NCBI RefSeq assembly: GCF_000789235.1
Contig: NZ_KN525716.1
Span: 3,268,100 to 3,332,099 of the forward strand
Source: Wocania ichthyoenteri Th78
GTDB lineage: Bacteria > Bacteroidota > Bacteroidia > Flavobacteriales > Flavobacteriaceae
Direction of reading: 5' to 3'
DNA: 64,000 nt
Shown here piece after piece: positions 1 through 9,002 of the stretch. The notes under the pieces are model-generated. The model was not told the DNA's origin, did no database searches, and saw nothing but the letters and a program-made list of their open reading frames with translations. Every line of letters starts with the position of its first letter. The first letter of the stretch is position 1. Both the position numbers and the translations under genes were made by a program.

Positions 1-210
1 AATTATCAAGTATTTGGTCTAAAAACTGATATTTTCAAGAATGAAAAAGGTTATTACACTGCAAAAAATAAGCATCAGTACATCAATCTTCTTGAAATGT
101 TACTTCGTGATATTAGTGTTTACAATAATGCGGCAAAAGAAATTGATTATAAACGTTTTGGAAACGATAAATCGTATCCTGAAATTCATGAATATTTAAA
201 CCAATTATAA
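1..210 (+). CDS. C-terminal end of an unidentified protein (5' end outside window)
   Basis: An open frame runs from the first base to a TAA at 208-210, giving 69 C-terminal residues that end in HEYLNQL. The stop lies 2 nt before the next ATG, so the gene is almost certainly co-transcribed with the transglutaminase-like lipoprotein. The residues are mostly helical-looking and charged, with no cysteine cluster, membrane segment or motif I recognise. I do not assign a function; the upstream window would be needed to see the catalytic part. Confidence 0.6.
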   Translation, partial: NYQVFGLKTDIFKNEKGYYTAKNKHQYINLLEMLLRDISVYNNAAKEIDYKRFGNDKSYPEIHEYLNQL

Positions 211-212
211 AA

Positions 213-1718
213 ATGAAAAAAAACTTTGTTCTTTTTTTTAAAATAATCAGTTTTGTTTTGCTTTTTTCTTGTAGTAAGAAGCCTTCTAATCTTGATAAAG
301 CATTGGAGCATTCAGGCAATAACAAGATAGAGTTGGAACGAGTAATAAATCATTACAAGAAAACAAAAGATACATTGAAAATAAAAGCAGCAGAATATTT
401 AATTAGTAATATGTTGTATAAACAATCAAAAAGCTATAGGTATGTTGATAAATATGGACAAAATAAAATTCTTGATTATAAAAAACATACGACAGACGAA
501 TTAAATGACTTAATAAATAAAGAAGGTGGTTCATTTAGAATAACTAGTACAAGAGAAGATGTTAAAAGTATAACAGCTAAATATTTAATTACAAACATAG
601 ACTTAGCATTTAAAGTGAGAGAAGAATATCCATGGTGTAAGCAACTATCTTTTGATGAGTTTTGCAATCAAATACTTCCTTATAGACTTGTTGATGAACC
701 CTTAGGAAACTGGAGATCTTATTATTATACGAAACATAAAGAAGAACTAGACTCTTTAAAAAAGGTAAATACTTCATTATCAGACATCATATTTTGGTTT
801 AATAAAAAGTATAAAAAAGAATACATTAGTTCTACATCAATTGTTCCAGGAAACTTTTCGTATAAAACATTTGAAGAAATTGGAGGAGGAAATTGTGCTG
901 ATTTGGCTCAAAATGCGGTAAAAGTAATGAGAGCATGTGGTATACCATTACATATGGATATTGTTACTTATCATGGAAAAGTTAATGGTAATCATGTATA
1001 TAATAGTATCGATTTACCAAATGGAGACTTTTACTTTTTTTCTCCTTATGAGCGTGCACCTGAGCGGCGAGATTGGAGAGCTCATAAAATAATGAGAAAC
1101 ACTTATAAGATACAAGAAAAAGAAATATATAAATATCTAAATTCTAAAGAAATTCCCTTAGATGAGTTGTTTGTAAATCCTTTTTACAAGGATGTGACCT
1201 CTTATTACTTTCCTACAGCTAATATTGATATAATTCCGAACGAAGGGACATCTAGTGAAGACTTACTCTATTTATGTACTTACAATAAAGGTTTTCATGC
1301 TATATCTTGGAGTGCCATGAATAATAAAAAGTTCCATTTCAAAGATGTAACAAAAGAGTTATTGTATTTTCCTATGATTTATACTAATGGGCAATATGAA
1401 GCAATGTCAGATCCTTTTATACTTAGAGAATCTGGAGAGAGACAAATATTAACTCCAGTTATAAATGAAAAAATTACTTTAAAAGGTGTTAAAGTATTAC
1501 AAATAAAAAAGAACATTACTGATTTAAGTAAGGAGTACAAAGTTTTTTATTGGGATAAAGAATGGGTGTTTGTTAAAAAAGTAAAAGCTATTAATGATAA
1601 AACTTTAATAATTGATGGGCTTCCTAAGAATGGACTATATTTAATTTCTGGCGAGGGTTATCACGAAAATTTACAGCGTCCTTTTACTTTTATAAATGGT
1701 GTTTTGGAGTATTGGTAA
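213..1718 (+). CDS. lipoprotein with transglutaminase-like domain
   Basis: 501 residues. The N-terminus is a lipoprotein signal: MKKN, a hydrophobic stretch, then LLFSC with the lipidated Cys near residue 20, so the product is probably membrane-anchored and exported. The middle contains GGGNCADLA (Cys228), then GNHVYNS (His261) and nearby Asp267 or Asp272, the Cys-His-Asp order of the transglutaminase/papain-like fold found in many Bacteroidota lipoproteins. The first 200 residues are helical and the last 170 look beta-rich, probably an accessory domain. Substrate unknown: it could be a peptidase, an amidase or a non-catalytic scaffold. It follows the partial gene by 2 nt and lies 60 nt before the cytidylyltransferase. 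Confidence 0.75.
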   Translation: MKKNFVLFFKIISFVLLFSCSKKPSNLDKALEHSGNNKIELERVINHYKKTKDTLKIKAAEYLISNMLYKQSKSYRYVDKYGQNKILDYKKHTTDELNDLINKEGGSFRITSTREDVKSITAKYLITNIDLAFKVREEYPWCKQLSFDEFCNQILPYRLVDEPLGNWRSYYYTKHKEELDSLKKVNTSLSDIIFWFNKKYKKEYISSTSIVPGNFSYKTFEEIGGGNCADLAQNAVKVMRACGIPLHMDIVTYHGKVNGNHVYNSIDLPNGDFYFFSPYERAPERRDWRAHKIMRNTYKIQEKEIYKYLNSKEIPLDELFVNPFYKDVTSYYFPTANIDIIPNEGTSSEDLLYLCTYNKGFHAISWSAMNNKKFHFKDVTKELLYFPMIYTNGQYEAMSDPFILRESGERQILTPVINEKITLKGVKVLQIKKNITDLSKEYKVFYWDKEWVFVKKVKAINDKTLIIDGLPKNGLYLISGEGYHENLQRPFTFINGVLEYW

Positions 1719-1778
1719 ATTTAAAGTTTTGACTACAGTGAGCAATCCGTGTAAACTCAATATCAATTATAAGAAAAG

Positions 1779-2483
1779 ATGAACATAACAGCATTAATTC
1801 CTGCAAGAAAGAACTCTGAACGATTTCCTGGGAAGAATTACACCTCATTTCTAGATAAGCCTTTATTTATTCATTCAGTTGATTTTGCAAAAAACTCTGA
1901 TCTGATCAACGAGTTTTATGTTACCACCAATGACGAAAGGATTATTTCAATTTGTCAGGAAAAGAGTATTCCATATATTGAACGTCCTAACCAATACAGT
2001 AGAGCAACTTCCACTAATTCTGAATATATTAAGCACTTTTTAGACACAATAGCTTTAAAAGATGATGTATTACCAGATGTATTAGTTATCCTGCAACCGA
2101 CAGATCCTTTTCGTAAAGACTATTTCCTTAAAGAGATGATAGAACTATATTTCAAACATACAGCAGATTGCGTGTTTACAGTAGTTAAATGTAAAACAAA
2201 GATGGGGTGTATAAAAGAAGGTGTCTTCCTTCCTTCTAATTATAAATTTGAGCAACGGTTTCAAGATATGGATGATTTTTATGAGGAAAATGGAATGTTT
2301 TATCTAATTAATGTGGATACCTTTTTGCAAAGAAAAAGTATGCATGGAAAAATCAACGTACCTTATATTATTCCAGAAATATATCGAAATATGGATATTG
2401 ACACAGAACTAGAATTGAACATTGCTGAATTGATTTATAAAAGGATAGTCTTAAAAGAGAGTCTGATTATTGATAAAATATGA
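1779..2483 (+). CDS. acylneuraminate cytidylyltransferase family protein (CMP-sugar synthetase-like)
   Basis: 234 residues, the usual length for single-domain CMP-sialic acid/CMP-Kdo synthetases. The N-terminus IPARKNSERFPGKN matches the CTP-binding IPAR-x-GS-x-R-x-x-x-KN signature with Asn in place of Gly; LQPTDPFR matches the family LQPTSPxR motif; DIDTELE near the C-terminus matches the metal-binding D-x-D region. The family activates a nonulosonic acid with CTP in the cytoplasm before transfer to a glycan. No sugar synthase (NeuB type) or glycosyltransferase is seen in the window, so the actual sugar is unknown. The context (exported lipoprotein, signal peptidase) suggests surface glycan or glycoprotein work, but that is inference. 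Confidence 0.85.
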   Translation: MNITALIPARKNSERFPGKNYTSFLDKPLFIHSVDFAKNSDLINEFYVTTNDERIISICQEKSIPYIERPNQYSRATSTNSEYIKHFLDTIALKDDVLPDVLVILQPTDPFRKDYFLKEMIELYFKHTADCVFTVVKCKTKMGCIKEGVFLPSNYKFEQRFQDMDDFYEENGMFYLINVDTFLQRKSMHGKINVPYIIPEIYRNMDIDTELELNIAELIYKRIVLKESLIIDKI

Positions 2484-2521
2484 CTTTATATAATTTAAGA
2501 GAGAAATAGAAAAACTATTTA

Positions 2522-3685
2522 ATGAACAAAAAAAATAAAATATATACTGTAATTTTAATTCTATTTTTATTATTACTTCTTGGTTTATGGTGGTTAAGCC
2601 TATTATTTGTGGTGTTAGTTTTGTTGTACTTTATTTCTTTAAAATTAATACATCTAATTATATATCCTTTTTTAAAAAAAACAGTAAAAAGCTTATTTTT
2701 ATTCCTATTTATATTTATCGTAGCAATTAATGTTAAGTTACTTCTTTTTGATATCTACAAAGTACCGAGCTCATCCATGAATAACACATTGTATACTAAT
2801 GATGTTATAATAGTTAATAAATTAAAATATGGACCAAAATTACCACGCTCCCCTTTTGAAATTCCTTGGGTAAATATTGCGCTCTATTTTAATAAAAAAG
2901 TAAGAGCACGTATGAATGTTAATTTGTGGGAGTATAAACGACTCTCAGGTACTTCTAATTTGCGGAATGGAGATGTTGTTGTGTTTACAATGTTTAAAAA
3001 AAACATGACTATAGTAAAGCGTTGTATGGGAATAGCTGGAGATACCATAATTATTAAAGAAGGAGACGTTTATGTAAATAATAAATATTTTAGTCCTTCT
3101 AGCCTTATTCTAAATAATTATGAGTTTAAAATTAATAACAAAAAAGTATTCTTTCGGAAATTAGATTCTTTAGATTTAGATATTGTTATTAGTAGAGCCC
3201 AAACAGACTTTTATAGAGCAACGATGTCTATTGAAGAAAAAGATACACTTGAAAAAATGGATATGATAAAGGGTTTAACAATAATTACAGATTCTATTAC
3301 ATCTACAAGTACTGCTTATCCAAATTCTAATTACAATCAATGGAATTTTGACTACTATGGGCCTTATATTATCCCTAAGAAAGGGATGATGATACCTTTA
3401 AACCAAAAAAATTATGCACTATATAATAAAGTTATAAATGATTATGATGGTGTTACAATAAAGAGTATTGATGGTTCTTATTTTATAAATGATATAGAAG
3501 TGACATCATATACTTTCAACCAAGATTATTATTTTATGATGGGAGACAATAGGAAAGGTTCTATGGATTCTAGATATTGGGGTTTAGTGCCAGAAGAACG
3601 TATTATTGGTAAAGTACAATGTGTGCTATGGTCTAGTTATCAAGATGAGCTTCAATGGAAACGGTTATTAAAAAAAGTTGAATGA
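2522..3685 (+). CDS. lepB: signal peptidase I
   Basis: 387 residues, long like other Bacteroidota S26 peptidases. Two hydrophobic N-terminal segments (about residues 8-28 and 57-78) precede the catalytic Ser in VPSSSMN (Ser85). The catalytic Lys lies in VKRCMGIAGD (Lys166). The C-terminal signature MGDNRKGSMDSRYWG and the following VPEERIIGK are box E. An insert of roughly 150 residues separates boxes D and E. It cleaves Sec signal peptides on the periplasmic side. Because it sits beside a CMP-sugar synthetase and a transglutaminase-like lipoprotein rather than in a housekeeping operon, it may be an accessory copy for a dedicated substrate. Confidence 0.93.
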   Translation: MNKKNKIYTVILILFLLLLLGLWWLSLLFVVLVLLYFISLKLIHLIIYPFLKKTVKSLFLFLFIFIVAINVKLLLFDIYKVPSSSMNNTLYTNDVIIVNKLKYGPKLPRSPFEIPWVNIALYFNKKVRARMNVNLWEYKRLSGTSNLRNGDVVVFTMFKKNMTIVKRCMGIAGDTIIIKEGDVYVNNKYFSPSSLILNNYEFKINNKKVFFRKLDSLDLDIVISRAQTDFYRATMSIEEKDTLEKMDMIKGLTIITDSITSTSTAYPNSNYNQWNFDYYGPYIIPKKGMMIPLNQKNYALYNKVINDYDGVTIKSIDGSYFINDIEVTSYTFNQDYYFMMGDNRKGSMDSRYWGLVPEERIIGKVQCVLWSSYQDELQWKRLLKKVE

Positions 3686-3691
3686 TTATAC

Positions 3692-3841
3692 ATGAAACTA
3701 AATCTATTTCCTTTTACAGTTCTCATCATTTTTATTTGCTTATTCATTATTGGAGCTAGCCTAATCCCATTGTTGAGCATTCAACTCATTCCAAACAAAC
3801 TAATGAATTTTAAGCGTTTATTTTGGTTGGCAATAAAGTAA
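3692..3841 (+). pseudogene. N-terminal remnant of an RND efflux pump
   Basis: A 49-codon frame begins 6 nt after the signal peptidase stop. It reads MKLNLFPFTVLII, then FIIGASLIPLLSIQLIPNK, and then diverges to a stop. A cytoplasmic MK start, one long membrane helix and the pattern LIPLLS-x-QL-x-P match the first transmembrane helix of Bacteroidota CusA/AcrB-type inner-membrane pumps, which are about 1000 residues long. Everything after residue 37 is missing, so this is read as a truncated relic, not a functional small protein. The alternative is a genuine single-helix small membrane protein. Confidence 0.5.
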
Positions 3842-4660
3842 AAGAGAAAAAAATAACCTTTAAACTATAGAGTTAGCAGAAATAATTCATTGGTATACAA
3901 TAGATACATTTGAGAAATAATTTTCAAGAAGAAATCGAAAGAAGATAAAAATCTATGTCCTTAGAATCTTTGTGAAATATTAAAAAAAGCAAAACAAACA
4001 GTACAGCCATTAGCTATAATTGAATTGATAATCGCACCATCATTAGATTTTGAATTGAATAAAAAAACGATTAATAGATTCTTAAAGAAGAATGGGTAAT
4101 TTAGAAGATATTGAAATTAAGCAATTAAAAGTTCCATGTAGCATTTAAAAAAAGCAAAAGTTTGTATTTACTATATATTTATATTAATTGTATCTTTATA
4201 GTGTTAAAGGTAAGTAAATTATATCTTTAAAGTTCTTTATATTGTTTTAGTGTGCAAATAGGTGTGCATAATTAAAGAAAACAGTTTAATCGACTGTATA
4301 ATAGTGTTATATGAAATGGTATTTAAGTCTGCCACCCCGACAATAAGCCATTACAAATGGCGTTAAAAACCTTGTAAATCTATTGATTTACAAGGTTTTA
4401 TTGTTTTACGCTATCATAGAATTTGATAACGTTTGATACAGTTCGGTTAACAGTTTAAAAAAACAAAAAGTATGAACCGAATATCTTTCGTATTGAATAT
4501 TGGAACAATCTTTAAAAATTCTTCTCGTTGAAAATTTTTATACAGGCAAAATTTATAAGATAAGGGAGACGATTTCAATTAAAATCGAAACTAAATGGCT
4601 GGCTAACAGTATGCAGAATATCATGGTGTTATTGTAAAAGATAAAGTATGGTTTTTGTGG
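3842..4660. other. 819-bp gene-poor region with decayed coding remnants
   Basis: No intact gene is visible. A 44-codon frame without a start codon (3965-4099, ending INRFLKKNG) looks like a fragment, but I cannot name its parent. A repeated word GTGTGCA/GTGTGCAT occurs around 4250-4268, followed by TCTGCCACCCCGAC at 4328-4341, a short hairpin (GCCATT at 4347-4352, AATGGC at 4356-4361) and the strong hairpin at 4366-4399. The arrangement resembles the edge of an integrated element, but no recombinase gene is present here. Confidence 0.45.
4366..4399. terminator. 15-bp perfect hairpin, probable rho-independent terminator
   Basis: AAAACCTTGTAAATC (4366-4380) and its exact reverse complement (4385-4399) are separated by a 4-nt TATT loop and followed by a T-rich tail (ATTGTTTTA). 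Either strand could use it. It lies between the decayed 5' cluster (plus) and the HTCS gene (minus), and would end rightward transcripts, or leftward transcripts after the HTCS stop. Confidence 0.65.
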
Positions 4661-7600
4661 TTATTGAATTCTACTCAAATACTCTTCTAAATTATCAGTT
4701 ATTGCAGTACTCTTTTTAAAATCTTTAGGTGTTTTTTTAAAATATCTTTTAAAACATTTTGAAAAGTATTTTGGATCATTAAAACCAGTCATAAATGCAG
4801 TTTCAGATATTGAATATCCATGCTGAGTAATAAAAACAGCAGCCTTTTTTAAACGAATTATTCTAACATAGTCTACTAGACTGTGACCTGTTAAAGACTG
4901 ACATTTTCTATAAAGCGCTGAATAGCTCATATTAAGCGAATCTGCCAATTCTTCCATTTTAAAATTGGCTTGATCTAATCTTAAATTTATTTCTGCAACT
5001 AAATTTTCTAGAAACAATTCGTCTTGAGATTTTTCTACTCCTACATTTGGACGGCTAATTATTTCTTTTCTATATTTTGATATAATATGTTCTTTTGATT
5101 GTATAATGTTTTTTACTTTAAGTAAAAGCTCATTAGTGTTAAAGGGTTTATTAATATACTCAATGGCTCCAGATTTTAAACCATCTATTTTTGAGTTTGT
5201 TGAGTTTTTTGCAGTAAGTAATATTACAGGAATATGCTTTGTTAACTGATTTCCCTGTAGTTTATGGCACATTTCAATTCCATCAACTTTAGGCATCATA
5301 ATATCACTCAAAATCAAATCAGGGTAGTAGGTTTTAGCGTAATGATAACCTTCTTCTCCATTTTCAGATAATAAGATATTATACTGATTAATTAAAAGTT
5401 CTTTTAAAAATGCCTGCAAATTATAATTATCTTCAACAATAAGTATTGTTTTTTTAGAGATATTTATATTATCATTTTCTAGTAAATTATCGTTATTATC
5501 TGTATGCGTAATTATGTTAGATTCCTCAAAATTGCTAGTTGTAATTCTTTCAGATTCATGATACGCATTTTCAGTAATTGGTATATTTACAGTAAATGTT
5601 GTTCCTTCATTTTGTATAGAATCAACCTGTATTTTACCTTTATGCAAATCTACTAACTCTTTAGTTAGGTTTAATCCTATTCCAGATCCTTTATTCTTTT
5701 TGCCAATATTAGATTGATAAAATAATTCGAAGATGTCATTTAATTCTTTTTTTGGAATTCCAGGGCCAGAATCTGTTACAGATATTTTTACTCGTTTCTT
5801 AGAATTGGTTGGGACTACATTAAGTTGAATAAAGCCATTTTTGGGAGTGAATTTAAAAGCATTTGAAAGCAGGTTGTATAAAATATGCTCTACTTTTTCT
5901 TTGTCATACCATGTGTAATTCATGCTATTAGGGCAATTTATTACAAAATCAATTTTTTTATTTCGTGCCAATTCTTTAAAGGATAAAGATATGCTTTCAA
6001 TATCGTTGCATAGTGAGTTTTTAGTTACGAACAGCTTTAATGTGTTGAGTTCTTTATTTCTAACTAGTGTTAATTCTTTTGCTATTTTAGAAAGGCGTTG
6101 TGCGTTATTAAAAATGATATTTAAACGTTGTTTAAGTAGTAAGTTTCCATTTTGTTCAGAACGCGTTAACATATCATTTAAAGGGCCAAGAATTAAAGTT
6201 ATAGGTGTTTGAATCTCATGAGACATTTTTGCAAAGAAATTCATCTTTGCTTCATGTATTTCATTTTCTTTTTTGTGGCTCACCTTTTCTAGAAATAATT
6301 TTTTTCTTAGCAAGTACCACCGTTTCATTCCATATACTAATAATATAATAATAAAGAAATATAGAATGTATGCTATAGGTTTATTCCATAAAGGTTGTTC
6401 TATTTCAATATTTATACGTTTTGCTGGGATATCCCAACTGTTTTGTTTTGATCCTGCTTTTACCTCGAAAGTATATTTGCCCGCAGGAATGTTAGTATAA
6501 GTAGCCATGCGTTCGGAATGGCTAGTAATCCAGTCTTTATCAAACCCTTTTAGTCGGTATGCGTAATAATATTTTGGATTAAGAATATTATCAATAGCCG
6601 AAAACCGAAATGAAAAAGAAGACTGATTGTTTTTTAGTTTTAATGATTCTATATTATAAGTACCAGTATTAATAGCAGAAGGAATTAAAGAATCAATAGG
6701 TTGGTTAAGAATCTCTATATCATTTATATATAATTTAGCATAAGATTCTTTTTTCTTTAATCCTTTTGGGTTAAAATAATTAACTCCTTTTATACCACCA
6801 AAATATAGTACTCCCTGTTTATCTTTAAAGGCGCTTCGAGATAAAAAGACATCATCTTGAAGCCCATCAATACTATAATATGTTTTAGCAACAGAATTCT
6901 CAATATCTAAGCAAACAACCCCGTTACTTGAGCTTAACCATAAGTTATTACCATCAACAATTACAGCGGCGATATTTACTGCATTAATAGATTCAATATG
7001 TTCAAAAGTACTATAGGTTTTATTTATGGTATCAAACTTTAAAAGTTCTCCATTACTATTAATTAACCATAATTCGTTGCCTTTACCTACGGACATGTAT
7101 TTTACGCTCGATACTTCATCATGGTTATTATCATTAAAATACGATTGTTTAATAAAGGTTGAGTTTTTGAAGTTATCAATATTTTCATTTAACTTAAAAA
7201 ATCCACCTTGATATATGCCTAGCCAGATAATACCATTTTTGTCTTCAACAATACTTTCTAAAATAGAACCTTCCAAACCATGTTTGTTATTTTCAAAAGA
7301 TGCTAGTAGTTCTAGATTTTTGGAATATACATTTATGGATATATTAGACCCCACCCATATACGTCCTTCAGAATCATTAAAAAGAGTTCTAATATCTGTA
7401 GCCTCTTGCTTTTTCGAATTAATTATATCTATTTTCTTAAAGGTATTGTTATTTGTGTTATGAAAATGTAAGCCATTTTTATAAGTTCCAATCCAGATAT
7501 TGGATTTTGAATCTTCAGCTATAGATTGTACGTAAAATCCTTTGTTTAAAGCAATATTATTAAAATATTGTGTTTCCTTTATAAAGGTGCTATTTTTATC

Positions 7601-8737
7601 ATTAGTTACTTTTGTTAAGCCAGAGCCATCTGTACCTAACCATAAAACATTTTTAGAACTTTTAAAAACTGTTAATATTCTCTGAGGTGTTTTACTAGCA
7701 GAACCACTGTGGTAACCAATATTATTGTTTTTAAAAGGGAGCACATTAAGTTTTCCGTAATTGGTGGATACCCATATGTTTTTATGATTATCTTCACTAA
7801 TATCTAAAATAGTATTACTGCCTAATGAAAATTCATTAGAATCATGTTTCGTAAACAAATCAATCTTTCCGTTTTTTGAATTGATTTTATATAATCCACC
7901 TCCATCTGTTCCTCCCCAAATATTTCCATTACTGTCACAAAATAAGGATAAGAACATTTCTTTATTAATATTAAATCTTTCTTTACTAAAAAGTCTATCT
8001 TGAATAAATTCCTTATTAATAGGATCATATACAAAAAGTCCATAGGTTTCAGTACCTATCCATAGTCTATTGTTTTTATCGGTTGTAAATATTAAGTTTC
8101 CAGGATAATCAGTAAATGGGCCAATTATTTCATTAAGCGTTTTTGATTCTAGGGAATAGTTATAGACCTTCCCATTTATAGTACTTAAAAACAATTCATT
8201 AGGAGTCACTAAATCTATGTCCATTATACTCTTTAGAGGTGCATCCTGATTAAAAACAGAACCTATCTTTTTAATTTCAGAATTGGAGTAATTGTACAGT
8301 ATGCTATTGTTTGAAATGAGCCAAACGCCATTGCTTTTAGCACACATTTTACTTATGGGCTCTTTTATCAAAGCTGTAATGTTTTCGAAACTATTATTTT
8401 TTATATCGTATTTACTTACTAGTCCAGATTTTGTTAAAACCCAAATGTTCTTTTTATAGTCAGTAATTATATTGTCTATCCTATCATTTTCTTTCCATTC
8501 ATTAAAAATGGTTTTGTTTTTTATTAATTTGTAATTGTAGCCATCATATATTAACACACCATTTCCACATAATATCCATATATTCCCTAAAGGATCTTGC
8601 ACTGTTTTAGATACCCAAGCAAGTTTATTATTTAAAATCGGAGAAATATGATTGAAATTAGTATGATTCTGTCCAAACAAAAAACTTGAACAGCATAGAA
8701 ACAATCCTAAAAAGAAATAGCGTTTTAATGCGTGCAT
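4661..8737 (-). CDS. hybrid two-component system (HTCS) sensor/regulator of the adjacent PUL
   Basis: 1358 residues. Visible order: signal peptide (1-22), two-component propeller repeats (about 25-680, with recurring IWxG/IWVST blades), Y_Y_Y domain (about 695-770), one transmembrane helix (about 785-805), histidine kinase dimerisation region with MSHEIQTP (His840), ATPase domain with DSGPGIP and GSGIGL, receiver with phospho-acceptor Asp1145 in LSDIMMPKVDG, and a C-terminal AraC DNA-binding domain (about 1265-1345, GFNDPKYFSKCFKRYF). HTCS proteins sense oligosaccharides in the periplasm and switch on the neighbouring SusC/D operon. It is divergent from the operon starting at 9003, the usual HTCS-PUL layout. 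Ligand unknown. Confidence 0.96.
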   Translation of the reverse strand: MHALKRYFFLGLFLCCSSFLFGQNHTNFNHISPILNNKLAWVSKTVQDPLGNIWILCGNGVLIYDGYNYKLIKNKTIFNEWKENDRIDNIITDYKKNIWVLTKSGLVSKYDIKNNSFENITALIKEPISKMCAKSNGVWLISNNSILYNYSNSEIKKIGSVFNQDAPLKSIMDIDLVTPNELFLSTINGKVYNYSLESKTLNEIIGPFTDYPGNLIFTTDKNNRLWIGTETYGLFVYDPINKEFIQDRLFSKERFNINKEMFLSLFCDSNGNIWGGTDGGGLYKINSKNGKIDLFTKHDSNEFSLGSNTILDISEDNHKNIWVSTNYGKLNVLPFKNNNIGYHSGSASKTPQRILTVFKSSKNVLWLGTDGSGLTKVTNDKNSTFIKETQYFNNIALNKGFYVQSIAEDSKSNIWIGTYKNGLHFHNTNNNTFKKIDIINSKKQEATDIRTLFNDSEGRIWVGSNISINVYSKNLELLASFENNKHGLEGSILESIVEDKNGIIWLGIYQGGFFKLNENIDNFKNSTFIKQSYFNDNNHDEVSSVKYMSVGKGNELWLINSNGELLKFDTINKTYSTFEHIESINAVNIAAVIVDGNNLWLSSSNGVVCLDIENSVAKTYYSIDGLQDDVFLSRSAFKDKQGVLYFGGIKGVNYFNPKGLKKKESYAKLYINDIEILNQPIDSLIPSAINTGTYNIESLKLKNNQSSFSFRFSAIDNILNPKYYYAYRLKGFDKDWITSHSERMATYTNIPAGKYTFEVKAGSKQNSWDIPAKRINIEIEQPLWNKPIAYILYFFIIILLVYGMKRWYLLRKKLFLEKVSHKKENEIHEAKMNFFAKMSHEIQTPITLILGPLNDMLTRSEQNGNLLLKQRLNIIFNNAQRLSKIAKELTLVRNKELNTLKLFVTKNSLCNDIESISLSFKELARNKKIDFVINCPNSMNYTWYDKEKVEHILYNLLSNAFKFTPKNGFIQLNVVPTNSKKRVKISVTDSGPGIPKKELNDIFELFYQSNIGKKNKGSGIGLNLTKELVDLHKGKIQVDSIQNEGTTFTVNIPITENAYHESERITTSNFEESNIITHTDNNDNLLENDNINISKKTILIVEDNYNLQAFLKELLINQYNILLSENGEEGYHYAKTYYPDLILSDIMMPKVDGIEMCHKLQGNQLTKHIPVILLTAKNSTNSKIDGLKSGAIEYINKPFNTNELLLKVKNIIQSKEHIISKYRKEIISRPNVGVEKSQDELFLENLVAEINLRLDQANFKMEELADSLNMSYSALYRKCQSLTGHSLVDYVRIIRLKKAAVFITQHGYSISETAFMTGFNDPKYFSKCFKRYFKKTPKDFKKSTAITDNLEEYLSRIQ

Positions 8738-9002
8738 TGAATTTATATTAATTTTTATAAATAGATAAGCTATTTAGAAATAGTTTATAAAGATATTAAT
8801 AAAATTTATCTAGAATATATTGATGCTTATCAATACAAATTAAAAAGGAGGTCAAATTCACATAAAAAGTGGATTATTTCCTCAATTCCTATCTAAATAA
8901 GGTATAATACACCAAAACGCTTAAAATGTCATCATCATAATAATATGGATATATCATATTTGAGAACAATTTAACATTAAAATAAAATTTTATTAAAAAT
9001 AT

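Noticed and set aside
4328-4341. TCTGCCACCCCGAC considered as the 3' end of a tRNA or tmRNA
   Set aside because: No acceptor partner, T arm or anticodon arm can be folded around it on either strand.
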